Shown here: piece after piece, positions 1-8,648 of the stretch
Layout: every line of letters begins with the position of its first letter
How positions within the stretch are numbered: position 1 is the stretch's first letter
Source of the DNA: Aeromicrobium sp. Leaf350
Lineage (GTDB): Bacteria > Actinomycetota > Actinomycetes > Propionibacteriales > Nocardioidaceae
Direction of reading: 5' to 3'
Assembly: GCF_916858655.1 (NCBI RefSeq)
Contig: NZ_CAKASL010000001.1
Coordinates: 1,240,001 to 1,304,000, forward strand
DNA: 64,000 bases
Notes under the pieces: model-generated
What the model saw: only the letters and a program-made list of their open reading frames with translations
What the model was told of the DNA's origin: nothing
The model's database searches: none
Made by a program: the position numbers and the translations under genes

Positions 1-845
1 CCGCGATCGTGGACCGAGCCGTCAGCCTCCGCGAGTTCGACGCCGTCCAGGTCCTGGCCCAGGAGATGCCTGACCAAGCCATGACCCTGCTGACGGGCAT
101 CACCCCGCCCAGCGCGCAGACGCTGGCCGACTGGAGCGACGCCACGAGCCGCGGCGAGGAACCCGCCGGCACCGAGGAGCACGCCGCCCTCGTCATGGAG
201 TCGATCACCTGGCTGGTCAGCGAAGGCCTGCCGAACATGCCCGAGCACTGCCTGGGCCGGCTGATCGTCGAGTCCGGCGGCAACGACGGCAACATCGACG
301 GAGAAGGTTCGCACCGGCTGATGTCCTTGGCGTCTCTGTGGCTCGCAGGGATCGACTCCACCGGCGCCCTGCTGGGCAACGCGATCAACGCCTTCATCGA
401 CCACCCCGACCAGTGGGACCTCTTGCGTCGTCGACCGGACCTCATCCCGAACGCCGCCGAGGAGCTCCTGCGCTACGGCGCTCCGTTCCGAGCCTTCTTC
501 CGGCGAACCCGCGCCGCCGCCGACATCGGCGGCGTCGAGGTGCCGCCCGGCGCCCGTGTCGCCGTCATGCTGGCGGCCGCGAACCGCGACCCGCGACAGT
601 TCCCTGACCCGCACCGGCTCGACGTGACCCGCGAGAACGCCAAGACGCACCTGGCGTTCGGCAACGCCCTTCACGTGTGCCTCGGCTCGCCCCTGGCGCG
701 CATGGAGGTCACCTCGTTGCTGACCGAGCTCACCCGGCGCGTGGAGCGTTTCGAGCGCGCGGGCGAAGCAGTTCGTAGCCCCAGCCAGACCGTCCACAAG
801 TTCGAGACGCTGCCTGTCAGCGTCGTCCTCGCAGAAGGAGCATGA
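1..845 (+). CDS. Cytochrome P450, C-terminal part (5' end outside window)
   Basis: Heme monooxygenase. The frame is open to the left edge, so about 280 residues of a protein that is normally near 400 are visible. Seen: an I-helix with AGIDST, the ExxR motif (EELLR), and the heme-cysteine loop FGNALHVCLG near residue 223 followed by SPLARME. The gene overlaps the next one by 4 bp (ATGA), so it belongs to a rightward operon. The reductase at 4679-5641 is a plausible electron donor because no separate ferredoxin is visible here. The substrate cannot be read from the sequence. Confidence 0.93.
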   Translation, partial: AIVDRAVSLREFDAVQVLAQEMPDQAMTLLTGITPPSAQTLADWSDATSRGEEPAGTEEHAALVMESITWLVSEGLPNMPEHCLGRLIVESGGNDGNIDGEGSHRLMSLASLWLAGIDSTGALLGNAINAFIDHPDQWDLLRRRPDLIPNAAEELLRYGAPFRAFFRRTRAAADIGGVEVPPGARVAVMLAAANRDPRQFPDPHRLDVTRENAKTHLAFGNALHVCLGSPLARMEVTSLLTELTRRVERFERAGEAVRSPSQTVHKFETLPVSVVLAEGA

Positions 846-1789
846 CCGTGCAGTACGACAAGGGCCCCCACGACCTCGGCGGAGGCTGCTTCGCCTTCCT
901 GCTCCCCGACGGCCACTGGGGAGAGAGCAACACCGGGCTGATCCGCGGCGACGGCGAGTCCTTGCTGGTCGACACCCTCTACGACCTCGCCCACACGCAG
1001 GAGATGCTCGACGCGTACGCCCCGCTGACGGCCGACCACCCGATCCGGACCCTGGTCAACACCCACTCCGACGGAGACCACTGGTTCGGCAACCAGCTGG
1101 TCGCCGGTGAGGGCGTCGAGATCATCGCCTCCCAGGCGGCCGCCGACCTGATGACGGAGCACAACGTCGTCGAGATGGCCGCGCTGCACGACCGGCACGA
1201 CCACGTCGGCGACTTCATCCGCCCCATCGCGGCCGCGTTCGACCTCTCGGGCATCATCCCGACCCCGCCGACCCACACCTTCAGCGGCCACCTCGACCTG
1301 GTCGTCGGCGGGCGCGAGGTCAGCCTCATCGAGGTCGGACCGGCCCACACCGACGGTGACGTGCTGATCCACGCCCCCGAGGCCGGCGTCGTGTGGACCG
1401 GTGACATCGTCTTCATCGGCGGAGCTCCCCTAGTCTGGACCGGACCCGTCTCGCGCTGCATCGCGGCGGTCGACCCGATCCTGGCGCTTGATCCGAAGGT
1501 CGTCGTGCCAGGTCACGGACCCCTGACCGACGGTGCGGGCGTCAAGCGGGTGCGTGACTACCTCGAGCACGTCGCCACCGAGGCGACGCGACGGTTCGAA
1601 GAGGGCCAGACGGTCGAGGAGGCCGTGAAGTCGATCGACATGAGTGCGTTCGCCGACCTCTCGGAGCAGGGGCGCATCGCCGCCAACGTCCTCAACGTGT
1701 ACGAGGAGCTCGACGCCGCACGCCCGCGCGCCGACCGCCTGGAGCAGTTCAGTCGTATCGCGGCCTACGAGCTGGGGGTCGAGGCGTGA
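842..1789 (+). CDS. MBL-fold metallo-hydrolase
   Basis: A 315-residue metallo-beta-lactamase-fold hydrolase. The metal-binding motif reads NTHSDGDHWFGN near residue 77, so the second His of the usual HxHxDH is Asp (H-x-D-x-D-H). Later ligands fit HTDGD near residue 175 and GHGPL near 222. Start and stop overlap both neighbours by 4 bp, so it is probably translated together with the P450 and the FAH-family protein. Possible roles are lactone, ester or thioester hydrolysis in the same pathway; the substrate is unknown. Confidence 0.85.
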   Translation: MTVQYDKGPHDLGGGCFAFLLPDGHWGESNTGLIRGDGESLLVDTLYDLAHTQEMLDAYAPLTADHPIRTLVNTHSDGDHWFGNQLVAGEGVEIIASQAAADLMTEHNVVEMAALHDRHDHVGDFIRPIAAAFDLSGIIPTPPTHTFSGHLDLVVGGREVSLIEVGPAHTDGDVLIHAPEAGVVWTGDIVFIGGAPLVWTGPVSRCIAAVDPILALDPKVVVPGHGPLTDGAGVKRVRDYLEHVATEATRRFEEGQTVEEAVKSIDMSAFADLSEQGRIAANVLNVYEELDAARPRADRLEQFSRIAAYELGVEA

Positions 1790-2775
1790 AGATCGCGCGC
1801 ATCAGCCATGACGGCGGCACCCGCGTGGGCATCGTGGACGAGGATCGCGTCCAGCCCTTGGCAGCCGACCTGGGCCTCACGGATCTGCTCGCGGCCTCCC
1901 CCGCCGAGCGCGACGAGATCGTCGCGCGCACGGCGGACGGACCCGTCCTGCCCTTGTCGGACGTGCACCTCAAGGCCTCCATCGAGCCCACGACCCTCCG
2001 GGACTTCCTGACCTTCGAGGAGCACCTGGAGGGAAGCCTCAAGATCCTCCACCAGGCCGAGCCGCACCCGGTCTGGTACCAGATGCCGGTCTTCTTGTTC
2101 TACAACAGCAACCAGGCCCTCGGGCCCGGTGAGACCGTCGCCGTGCCGCCGGGCTGTGAGCTGCTGGACTTCGAGCTCGAGCTCGCCGTCGTGATCGGCA
2201 AGGCCGGCAAGGACCTGACCCCCGAGCAAGCCGGAGAGCACATCGCTGGCTACACCCTCTTCAACGACTGGTCGGCCCGCGATCTCATGGCGCCGGTGAT
2301 CCCCTTCGGCATGGGTCCCATCAAGGGCAAGGACTTCGCCAACTCCTTCGGACCGTGGATCGTCACGGCTGACGAGCTCGAGCCGTACCGACGCGACGAC
2401 AGGATCGCGCTGGACCTCCATGCGGAGCTCAACGGGGTGCCGCTGCCGGCCGGCGGTGACAACTCGGTCAACATGGCCTGGTCGTTCGAGGAGATGATCG
2501 CCTTCGCGTCACGCGGCACCGAGCTCAAGCCCGGCGACGTGCTCGCCTCCGGCACCTGCGGAGGCGGCTGCCTGCTCGAGTACTGGGCGCACCTCGACAC
2601 CGACCAGGTACCACCGCTGAAGCCGGGCGACGTGGTGACGCTGGTCGGCGAGGGAATCGGCGCCCTGTCGAACACCATCGTGGCCGGCACCGAGCCCGTC
2701 TCGCTCGGACGAGCGCGCAAGGCTCCCGAGCGACGCCAGCGGCAGTGGGCACCCGTGGTGAGCCATGACGACTGA
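1786..2775 (+). CDS. Fumarylacetoacetate hydrolase (FAH) family protein
   Basis: A 329-residue protein with the FAH fold. This family cleaves C-C bonds of acylpyruvates, hydrates dienoates or decarboxylates oxo-acids. Seen: a metal-binding stretch with ELLDFELELAVVIG near residue 125, the downstream NDWSARDL motif near 160, and a C-terminal SGTCGGG loop. The GTG start overlaps the preceding stop, and the 3' end overlaps the next gene by 11 bp. It resembles the longer FAH paralogues of aromatic or alicyclic catabolism. The exact reaction is not assignable. Confidence 0.88.
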   Translation: MKIARISHDGGTRVGIVDEDRVQPLAADLGLTDLLAASPAERDEIVARTADGPVLPLSDVHLKASIEPTTLRDFLTFEEHLEGSLKILHQAEPHPVWYQMPVFLFYNSNQALGPGETVAVPPGCELLDFELELAVVIGKAGKDLTPEQAGEHIAGYTLFNDWSARDLMAPVIPFGMGPIKGKDFANSFGPWIVTADELEPYRRDDRIALDLHAELNGVPLPAGGDNSVNMAWSFEEMIAFASRGTELKPGDVLASGTCGGGCLLEYWAHLDTDQVPPLKPGDVVTLVGEGIGALSNTIVAGTEPVSLGRARKAPERRQRQWAPVVSHDD

Positions 2776-4675
2776 ACCCGTCATCACGGCGTTCACCCGG
2801 TTCGCCGGACACTATGGCGGTCCCTCGCCCACGGCGTCCTACGACGAGCTCTGGCGGTGGTCCGTCGACGACTCCACCGGATTTTGGAACGCCGTGAGCA
2901 CCTTCTGCGGCATCGCCTGGGACACCTCACCGGACACCGTCACCGACGGTGCCCCCATGCCGGGAACCCGCTGGTTCCCGGGCGGGCGGCTCAACTACGT
3001 GACCCAGGTCTTCGCACAGCCTCGCCGCGGTGTGGCGATCGTGGGACACGACGAGACCGGCGCGATGCGCACCATCTCGTGGCCCGAGCTCGAGCGGCAG
3101 GTGCAGTCGTTGGCCGCGAACCTGGCCGAGCTCGGCGTCGACGCGGGTGACCGTGTGGTCGGCTACCTGCCCGACCGCCCCGAGGCGATCGTGGCCTTCC
3201 TGGCCGCGGCCAGCCTCGGAGCGGTGTGGGCCGGATGCGGCGCTGACCTCGCCGGAGAGGCCGCGCTCAGCCGTCTGGCTCAGCTCGAGCCGACCTGCCT
3301 CGTGGCCGCCTCCGGCTACCACCACCGTGGCCGCTGGGTCGACCGCACCGCGGACGTCGAGACCGTGCGACGCGGCCTGCCGAGCCTGCGCGCGACCGTG
3401 CTGGTCGGTGACGGCCATGCCGCGGACGACGCCACGCTCGCGTGGGACGCCGCCATCGCCTCCTCCGTGCGGCGGACCCCACTCGCTGTCCCTTCCGGAC
3501 ACCCGTTGTGGGTCCTGTTCAGCTCGGGAACGACCGGCCCTCCCAAGGGGATCGTGCACGACCACGCCGGCGTCGTGGCCGAGCACCTGAAGACCCTCCG
3601 CCTCCTCCTCGACATGAAGCCCGGTGACCAGTTCTTCTGGTACACGACGCTGAACTGGATGATGTGGAACCTGCGCCTCAGCGGACTTCTCTGCGGTGCC
3701 ACCGTCCACTGCTTCGATGGGGCACCCACCCCGCGTGCCCTCTGGGAGGTCGCCGAGCGCGGACGGATCACACACCTCGGCGTGAGCCCCGGCTACCTGT
3801 CTGCTGGCCGTGAGGCCGGCATCCACCCGGCGTCCGAGTACGACCTCGGGGCGCTCCGACTTCTGGGCTGCACGGGTTCGGTGCTGACCGAGACCGTTCA
3901 CGAGTGGGCCGTCGAGGAGCTCGGTCCGAGTGTCATGGTGGCCTCCACCAGCGGTGGCACCGATGTCGTCAGTGGCTTCGCCGGCGGGGTCCCGACCGTG
4001 GCAGGCCGCCCCGGCGAGATCACGGCCCGCTGGCTCGGCGTCGACCTCCAAGCTTGGTCGGCCGACGGCACGCCGCTGACCGACGAGGTCGGCGAGCTCG
4101 TCGTCACCCAGCCGATGCCGTCGATGCCCGTCGGCTTCTGGAACGACCCGGACGGGGACCGCTACCGCAGCGCGTACTTCGAGGAGTTCCCCGGCGTCTG
4201 GCGCCACGGGGACTGGGTCACGGTGACTGACCGAGGTTCGGTGGTCATCCACGGCCGGTCGGACGCAACGCTCAACCGTCACGGCATCCGCATGGGCAGC
4301 GCCGACATCTGCCAGGCCATCGAGGACCTGCCGGAGGTCACCGAGGCCCTCGTGGTCGGTGTCGAGGAACCGGACGGCGGCTACTGGATGCCGGTGTTCG
4401 TGACACTCGCGGATGGTCACCACCTCGACGACGCCCTCGCTGCACGCATCCAGGCCGCCGTGCGCGACAAGGTGTCGGCGCGACACGTCCCCGACGAGGT
4501 CGTCGAGGCGCCGGGCATCCCGCACACCCTGACCGGCAAGAAGCTCGAGGTGCCCGTCAAGAACGTCCTCCGCGGCATGACCGCCCCGGCCCAGGTCACC
4601 GCGATCGACCGACCCGACCTCATGGCCTTCTACCAACAGGTGGGCGACGACCGTCGCTCCGTGACAGTGAGGTGA
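2765..4675 (+). CDS. Acetoacetyl-CoA synthetase-type AMP-forming ligase
   Basis: A 636-residue acyl-adenylate-forming enzyme of the acetoacetate-CoA ligase branch. Seen: the P-loop LFSSGTTGPPKGIVH near residue 252, the branch-typical WYTTLNWMMWNL near 295, and a C-terminal lysine motif HTLTGKKLEVPVK near 597. Acetoacetate or a related 3-oxo acid is the expected substrate. It would convert a cleavage product of the upstream FAH-family enzyme to its CoA ester. Overlap with the FAH gene indicates one transcript. Confidence 0.9.
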   Translation: MTTEPVITAFTRFAGHYGGPSPTASYDELWRWSVDDSTGFWNAVSTFCGIAWDTSPDTVTDGAPMPGTRWFPGGRLNYVTQVFAQPRRGVAIVGHDETGAMRTISWPELERQVQSLAANLAELGVDAGDRVVGYLPDRPEAIVAFLAAASLGAVWAGCGADLAGEAALSRLAQLEPTCLVAASGYHHRGRWVDRTADVETVRRGLPSLRATVLVGDGHAADDATLAWDAAIASSVRRTPLAVPSGHPLWVLFSSGTTGPPKGIVHDHAGVVAEHLKTLRLLLDMKPGDQFFWYTTLNWMMWNLRLSGLLCGATVHCFDGAPTPRALWEVAERGRITHLGVSPGYLSAGREAGIHPASEYDLGALRLLGCTGSVLTETVHEWAVEELGPSVMVASTSGGTDVVSGFAGGVPTVAGRPGEITARWLGVDLQAWSADGTPLTDEVGELVVTQPMPSMPVGFWNDPDGDRYRSAYFEEFPGVWRHGDWVTVTDRGSVVIHGRSDATLNRHGIRMGSADICQAIEDLPEVTEALVVGVEEPDGGYWMPVFVTLADGHHLDDALAARIQAAVRDKVSARHVPDEVVEAPGIPHTLTGKKLEVPVKNVLRGMTAPAQVTAIDRPDLMAFYQQVGDDRRSVTVR

Positions 4676-4678
4676 CCC

Positions 4679-5641
4679 GTGCCCACGCCCGAAACGCTGG
4701 ACCTCGTCGTGACTCGCAAGGAGCCCGTGGCGGTCGACGTCGTCAAGCTCACCCTGGCTCGCCGGGACGGCGGCCCCCTGCCGACCTGGGAGCCCGGCGC
4801 GCACCTCGACCTGCACCTGGGCGACGACCTCGCTGTGGTCCGGCAGTACTCGCTGTGCTCGCAACCCGCTGACCGCACGTGCTACGAGGTGGCGGTGCTG
4901 CGCGAGCCGGAAGGTCGCGGAGGGTCGGCCTACGTCGTTGACCGCCTCAACGTCGGTGACACCGTGCCGGTGAGCCTGCCGCGCAACCACTTCGCACTCG
5001 AGCCCTCTCCACGCTACGTGTTCGTGGCTGGCGGCATCGGGATCACCCCGATGCTGCCCATGATCGAGGCGGCCGAGGCAGGCGGCGCCGAGTGGACCCT
5101 GCTGTACGGAGGTCGCACGCGGTCGTCGATGGCCTTCGCTGACGATCTCGTCGCGAGATGGGGGACGAAGGTGACGGTGCAGCCCGCCGACGAGCACGGC
5201 CTGCTCGACCTGGCCGCGCTCCTCGACGCACCGTCACCGGGCACGGTGGTCTACTGCTGCGGACCCGAGCCCTTGCTCCACGCGATCGAGGCCGCTTGCT
5301 GGTCCTGGCCCGCGGGTTCCCTGCACATCGAGCGATTCGCTCCAGCCCCAACATCGGACTCCGGCGTCGAGGACACGGAGTTCGAGGTCGAGTTCGCCCA
5401 GTCGGGCGTCACACTCACGGTGCCGGCCGATCGGTCGATCATGGCCGTCGCCGACGAGGCGGACATCCCCATCGTCTACTCCTGCGAGGAGGGCACCTGC
5501 GGCTCGTGCGAGGTCGCGGTCCTCCTCGGCGAGCCCGACCACCGCGACTCGGTCCTGAGCGCACAGGAGCGCGAGGCCAGCGCGACGATGATGATCTGCG
5601 TCTCGCGTGCCCGCTCGGCCCGTCTCGTCCTCGACGTCTGA
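4679..5641 (+). CDS. PDR/VanB-type oxidoreductase with C-terminal 2Fe-2S ferredoxin domain
   Basis: A 320-residue phthalate dioxygenase reductase-like protein. An N-terminal flavin-binding barrel (QYSLCSQPAD near residue 59) and an NAD domain (VAGGIGITPM near residue 118) are followed by a plant-type ferredoxin domain with SCEEGTCGSCEV near 270 and a fourth Cys near 308. It passes NAD(P)H electrons to an oxygenase, and the P450 at the operon start is the natural candidate. GTG start 3 bp after the ligase stop. Confidence 0.9.
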   Translation: MPTPETLDLVVTRKEPVAVDVVKLTLARRDGGPLPTWEPGAHLDLHLGDDLAVVRQYSLCSQPADRTCYEVAVLREPEGRGGSAYVVDRLNVGDTVPVSLPRNHFALEPSPRYVFVAGGIGITPMLPMIEAAEAGGAEWTLLYGGRTRSSMAFADDLVARWGTKVTVQPADEHGLLDLAALLDAPSPGTVVYCCGPEPLLHAIEAACWSWPAGSLHIERFAPAPTSDSGVEDTEFEVEFAQSGVTLTVPADRSIMAVADEADIPIVYSCEEGTCGSCEVAVLLGEPDHRDSVLSAQEREASATMMICVSRARSARLVLDV

Positions 5642-5677
5642 CGAACCACCACCCCCAGCACGAGAAGAGACATCACC

Positions 5678-6412
5678 ATGCCTGCACACCTGCGAGATCG
5701 CCACGTCGTCGTCGTGGGGGGCGGGTCCGGCATCGGCCACGCCGTGGCCCACGCCTGCCTCGAGCTGGGAGCCGAGGTGACGATCGCCTCGACCAGTGCC
5801 GACCGGGTCGCAGCAGCCGCCGCTCGCCTGGGTCACCGGGCACGGCCCGCCACGGTCGACGTCACCGACGAGGACGACGTCCGCCGCTTCTTCGACGGAC
5901 TCGCCCCTGTCGATCACCTCGTGACGACCGCCGGGGACTGGGGCGGCCAGCGGAGCCAGACGCTCGCCGACCTCGATCTCGAGGCCGGGCGCGCCATGTT
6001 CGACGTGCGCTTCTGGGGCGCGCTGGCCCTGGCCAAGCACGGCGCTGACCGCATCACGGCCGACGGCTCGATCACCCTCACCAACGGGATGATCGGAGCC
6101 AACCCACGGAAGGGCTCGCTGGTGTCCACCGCGGTCGCAGGCAGCATCGAGCACGTGGCACGTGCCCTTTCCATCGAGGTCTCCCCCGTGCGGGTCAACG
6201 TCGTGTGCCCGGGTGTCACCAGCACCGGCGGCTGGGAGACCTTGGCCCCTGAGGATCGGGAGGCCCGACGCGGCGCGATCGCCCGCACCCACCTGATCCC
6301 GCGCCCCGCCGAGCCGGACGAGGTCGTGCAGGCCTACCTGTACCTGATGCTCGGCGGATACACGACGGGTCAGGTGATCAGGGTCGAGGGCGGAAGCACC
6401 CTGGGCGGGTGA
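5678..6412 (+). CDS. SDR family oxidoreductase
   Basis: A 244-residue short-chain dehydrogenase. Seen: the dinucleotide loop GGGSGIGHAV near residue 12 and a C-terminal GGYTTGQVIRVEGG typical of the family. The usual active-site YxxxK is not recognisable: the region after the TNGMIG strand reads KGSLVSTAVAGSIEH, with no Tyr. This atypical SDR may therefore bind NAD(P) without classical chemistry. Last gene of the rightward operon, with a GAAGAGA Shine-Dalgarno before the ATG. Confidence 0.85.
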   Translation: MPAHLRDRHVVVVGGGSGIGHAVAHACLELGAEVTIASTSADRVAAAAARLGHRARPATVDVTDEDDVRRFFDGLAPVDHLVTTAGDWGGQRSQTLADLDLEAGRAMFDVRFWGALALAKHGADRITADGSITLTNGMIGANPRKGSLVSTAVAGSIEHVARALSIEVSPVRVNVVCPGVTSTGGWETLAPEDREARRGAIARTHLIPRPAEPDEVVQAYLYLMLGGYTTGQVIRVEGGSTLGG

Positions 6413-6431
6413 CCGCCGCGTAGGTGACAGC

Positions 6432-7214
6432 TCACGTGATCGTGAACCCGCCATCGACGACGATCGTCTGACCGGTGACGTAGCCCGCCGCCGGCGAGGC
6501 CAACCAGACCGCCGTCGCTGCGAGCTCCTGCGGGTCGCCCGCGCGGCCCAGGATCATCCGAGCATGCAGGCTCGCGGCGTAGTCCGCGTCATACTGCTCG
6601 GTCATCTCCGAGGCGAAGAAGCCAGGGGCGATGGCGTTGACCCGGATGCCCCGCCTGCTTCCCCACTGCTGGGCGAGATCCCGGGTCAGACCGCTGACTC
6701 CCGACTTGCTGGCGGAGTAGGCGGCCTGGGGCAGGCCGGCCGTGGTGATGCCGAGGACGCTGGAGATGTTGACGACCGCACTGCCCGGCAGCATCACCTG
6801 GCCGCATGCCTGGGCCATCCAGTACGAGCCGTTGAGATTGACGTCGATCACCCGCCGGAACTCCTCGGCGCTCTCGCGAAGTGCCGGAACTGCCGTGCCG
6901 ACGCCGGCATTGTTGATCAGGATGTCGACCCGACCGAACTCCTCCATCGCAGCGTCGACGAGGGCGCGGCAGTCGTCAGGGTCGGCGACGTCGGTGGCGA
7001 CCCTGACGGTCCGCGATCCGATCGCCTCCACCTGGGCCGCCGTCGCCTCCAGACCGTCGACCCGGCGTGCGCCCAGCACGAGGTCTGCACCGGCCTCGGC
7101 GAAGGCTGAGGCGAAGTGCACGCCAAGCCCCGACGAGGCGCCCGTGACCACGACGACCCTGCCGTCGAGGGAGAACCGGTCGAGCACCCCGCCGGGCCGG
7201 TTCTTGGTGGTCAC
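6432..7214 (-). CDS. SDR family oxidoreductase
   Basis: A 260-residue classical SDR: TGASSGLGVHFA near residue 20, NNAGVG near 100, catalytic YSASKSG near 160 and VTGQTIVVDGG at the C-terminus. It probably interconverts an alcohol and a ketone with NAD(P). It is the last gene of the leftward Liv-type transporter operon, and its start overlaps the stop of the upstream ATPase gene by 4 bp. It lies tail to tail, 20 bp apart, with the SDR of the opposing operon. Confidence 0.9.
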   Translation of the reverse strand: MTTKNRPGGVLDRFSLDGRVVVVTGASSGLGVHFASAFAEAGADLVLGARRVDGLEATAAQVEAIGSRTVRVATDVADPDDCRALVDAAMEEFGRVDILINNAGVGTAVPALRESAEEFRRVIDVNLNGSYWMAQACGQVMLPGSAVVNISSVLGITTAGLPQAAYSASKSGVSGLTRDLAQQWGSRRGIRVNAIAPGFFASEMTEQYDADYAASLHARMILGRAGDPQELAATAVWLASPAAGYVTGQTIVVDGGFTIT

Positions 7215-7918
7215 CGCGCCCCCAGGTAGGCCTCGCGCACGCGGTCCGAGCGAAGCAGCTCGGCACCGGTGCCGGCCAGGACGACCCGACCGTCCGCGAG
7301 GACGTAGCCGTGGTCGGACAGCTCCAGCGACCGCTGCATGTTCTGCTCGGCGAGCAGGACCGTCACCCCGGCCGCGGTCACCCGCTCGATGGTGGCAAAC
7401 ACCTCGGCCACCACGATCGGCGCGAGCCCCAGCGAGGGTTCGTCGAGCACCAACAGGTCGGGGCGGGAGACCAGCGCCCGTGCGAGGGCGACCATCTGCT
7501 GCTCGCCCCCGGACATCGTTCCCGCGAGCTGCCGCGACCGACTCGACAGCACGGGAAACAGGTCGAGCACCTCGTCGATCGCGCCGGCGGCTCGCGCCCG
7601 CGCAGCGCGGTGATGAAGGCCGACGAGGATGTTGTCGCGCACCGACATGTCCTTGAAGAGGCGGCGCCCCTCGGGCACCAGGGCGATGCCCAGGGCCGGG
7701 CGCTCGGAGGCCGCAGCGTGCGTGATGTCTCGGCCGTCGAACGTGACGGTTCCGGAGCCGACGAGTTGCATGCCCATGAGGGCCTTCACCAGGGTGCTCT
7801 TTCCGGCACCGTTGGAGCCGATGAGCGAGACGACGGCTCCTCGCTCGACCCGCAGGTCGACCCCGCGCAGCGCGGCCGCCTCCCCGTAGCTCACGACCAG
7901 GTCCTTCACCTCAAGCAT
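7211..7918 (-). CDS. livF: Branched-chain amino acid-type ABC transporter ATPase (LivF)
   Basis: A 235-residue ATPase. Walker A GSNGAGKSTLVK near residue 33, signature MSGGEQQMVALARAL near 136, Walker B LLVLDEPSLGLAP near 157. It pairs with the LivG-type ATPase encoded immediately upstream (8-bp overlap) to power the LivHM permease. In a catabolic setting such HAAT importers often take up aromatic, alicyclic or carboxylic compounds rather than amino acids. Confidence 0.93.
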   Translation of the reverse strand: MLEVKDLVVSYGEAAALRGVDLRVERGAVVSLIGSNGAGKSTLVKALMGMQLVGSGTVTFDGRDITHAAASERPALGIALVPEGRRLFKDMSVRDNILVGLHHRAARARAAGAIDEVLDLFPVLSSRSRQLAGTMSGGEQQMVALARALVSRPDLLVLDEPSLGLAPIVVAEVFATIERVTAAGVTVLLAEQNMQRSLELSDHGYVLADGRVVLAGTGAELLRSDRVREAYLGAR

Positions 7919-8648
7919 CGACCTCTCCTCCCAGGTAGGCAGCGACGACCGACGGATCAGCCAGGACGGCCTCGGGTGAGCCGTGGGCGAGATTGCGTCC
8001 CCGGTCGAGCACGTACATGCGGTCGGCCAAGCTCGCGACGGCTCGCACGTTGTGCTCGATGTAGACGACCGCGACCCCGCTGTCCCGCAGAGACGCGATG
8101 AGCGACATGCCCTCGGCGGCCTCGGCCGGGTTGAGCCCGCCGAGCACCTCGTCGAGGAGGATCAGCCGGGGATCGAGCGCGAGCGCCCTGGCGATCTCGA
8201 GGAACTTGCGCTCGTGGAGAGTCAGGACGCCGACGGCTCGGTCACGGTGGGCGTCCAGACCGACCCGTTCCAGGACGAGGTCGGCCCGGTCCAGTGCTGC
8301 GGTCCTCGCGACACGGTCGCGTCCGAACATCATCGACATGGCGACGTTCTCGACGACCGTGAAGGAGCCGAGCGGGCGTGGCACCTGGAACGTCCGGGCG
8401 ATACCCGCGTGGGCGCGGCGGTGCGGAGCTGAGCGGGCGATGTCGTGACCGGCGAGCTCGATCGTCCCCGACGAAACGGAATGGGAGCCCGCGATGCAGC
8501 TCAGCAGGGTCGTCTTGCCCGAGCCGTTCGGGCCGACCAGGCCAATAATCTCGCCCTCGCCGACCTCCAGGTCCACGCCGTCAAGGGCTCGGATTCCGCC
8601 GAACCGTTTGCTGACGCCGGCGCACTTCAGCAGGGGCGTCCCTGTCAT
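7911..8648 (-). CDS. livG: Branched-chain amino acid-type ABC transporter ATPase (LivG)
   Basis: A 245-residue ATPase with Walker A GPNGSGKTTLLS near residue 38, a LivG-like C-terminal segment (EHNVRAVASLADRMYVLDRG) and AHGSPEAVLADPSVVAAYLGG at the end. The ATG at 8648 overlaps the LivM stop (ATGA), which sets the start; the frame stays open further upstream but that part lies inside livM. It is the second nucleotide-binding subunit of the importer. Confidence 0.92.
   Translation of the reverse strand: MTGTPLLKCAGVSKRFGGIRALDGVDLEVGEGEIIGLVGPNGSGKTTLLSCIAGSHSVSSGTIELAGHDIARSAPHRRAHAGIARTFQVPRPLGSFTVVENVAMSMMFGRDRVARTAALDRADLVLERVGLDAHRDRAVGVLTLHERKFLEIARALALDPRLILLDEVLGGLNPAEAAEGMSLIASLRDSGVAVVYIEHNVRAVASLADRMYVLDRGRNLAHGSPEAVLADPSVVAAYLGGEVDA

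Noticed and set aside
2927-5197. A 756-codon leftward open frame opposite the ligase and reductase genes
   Set aside because: It is antisense to two clear genes with full motifs, has His/Arg/Val-rich shadow composition and shows no domain.
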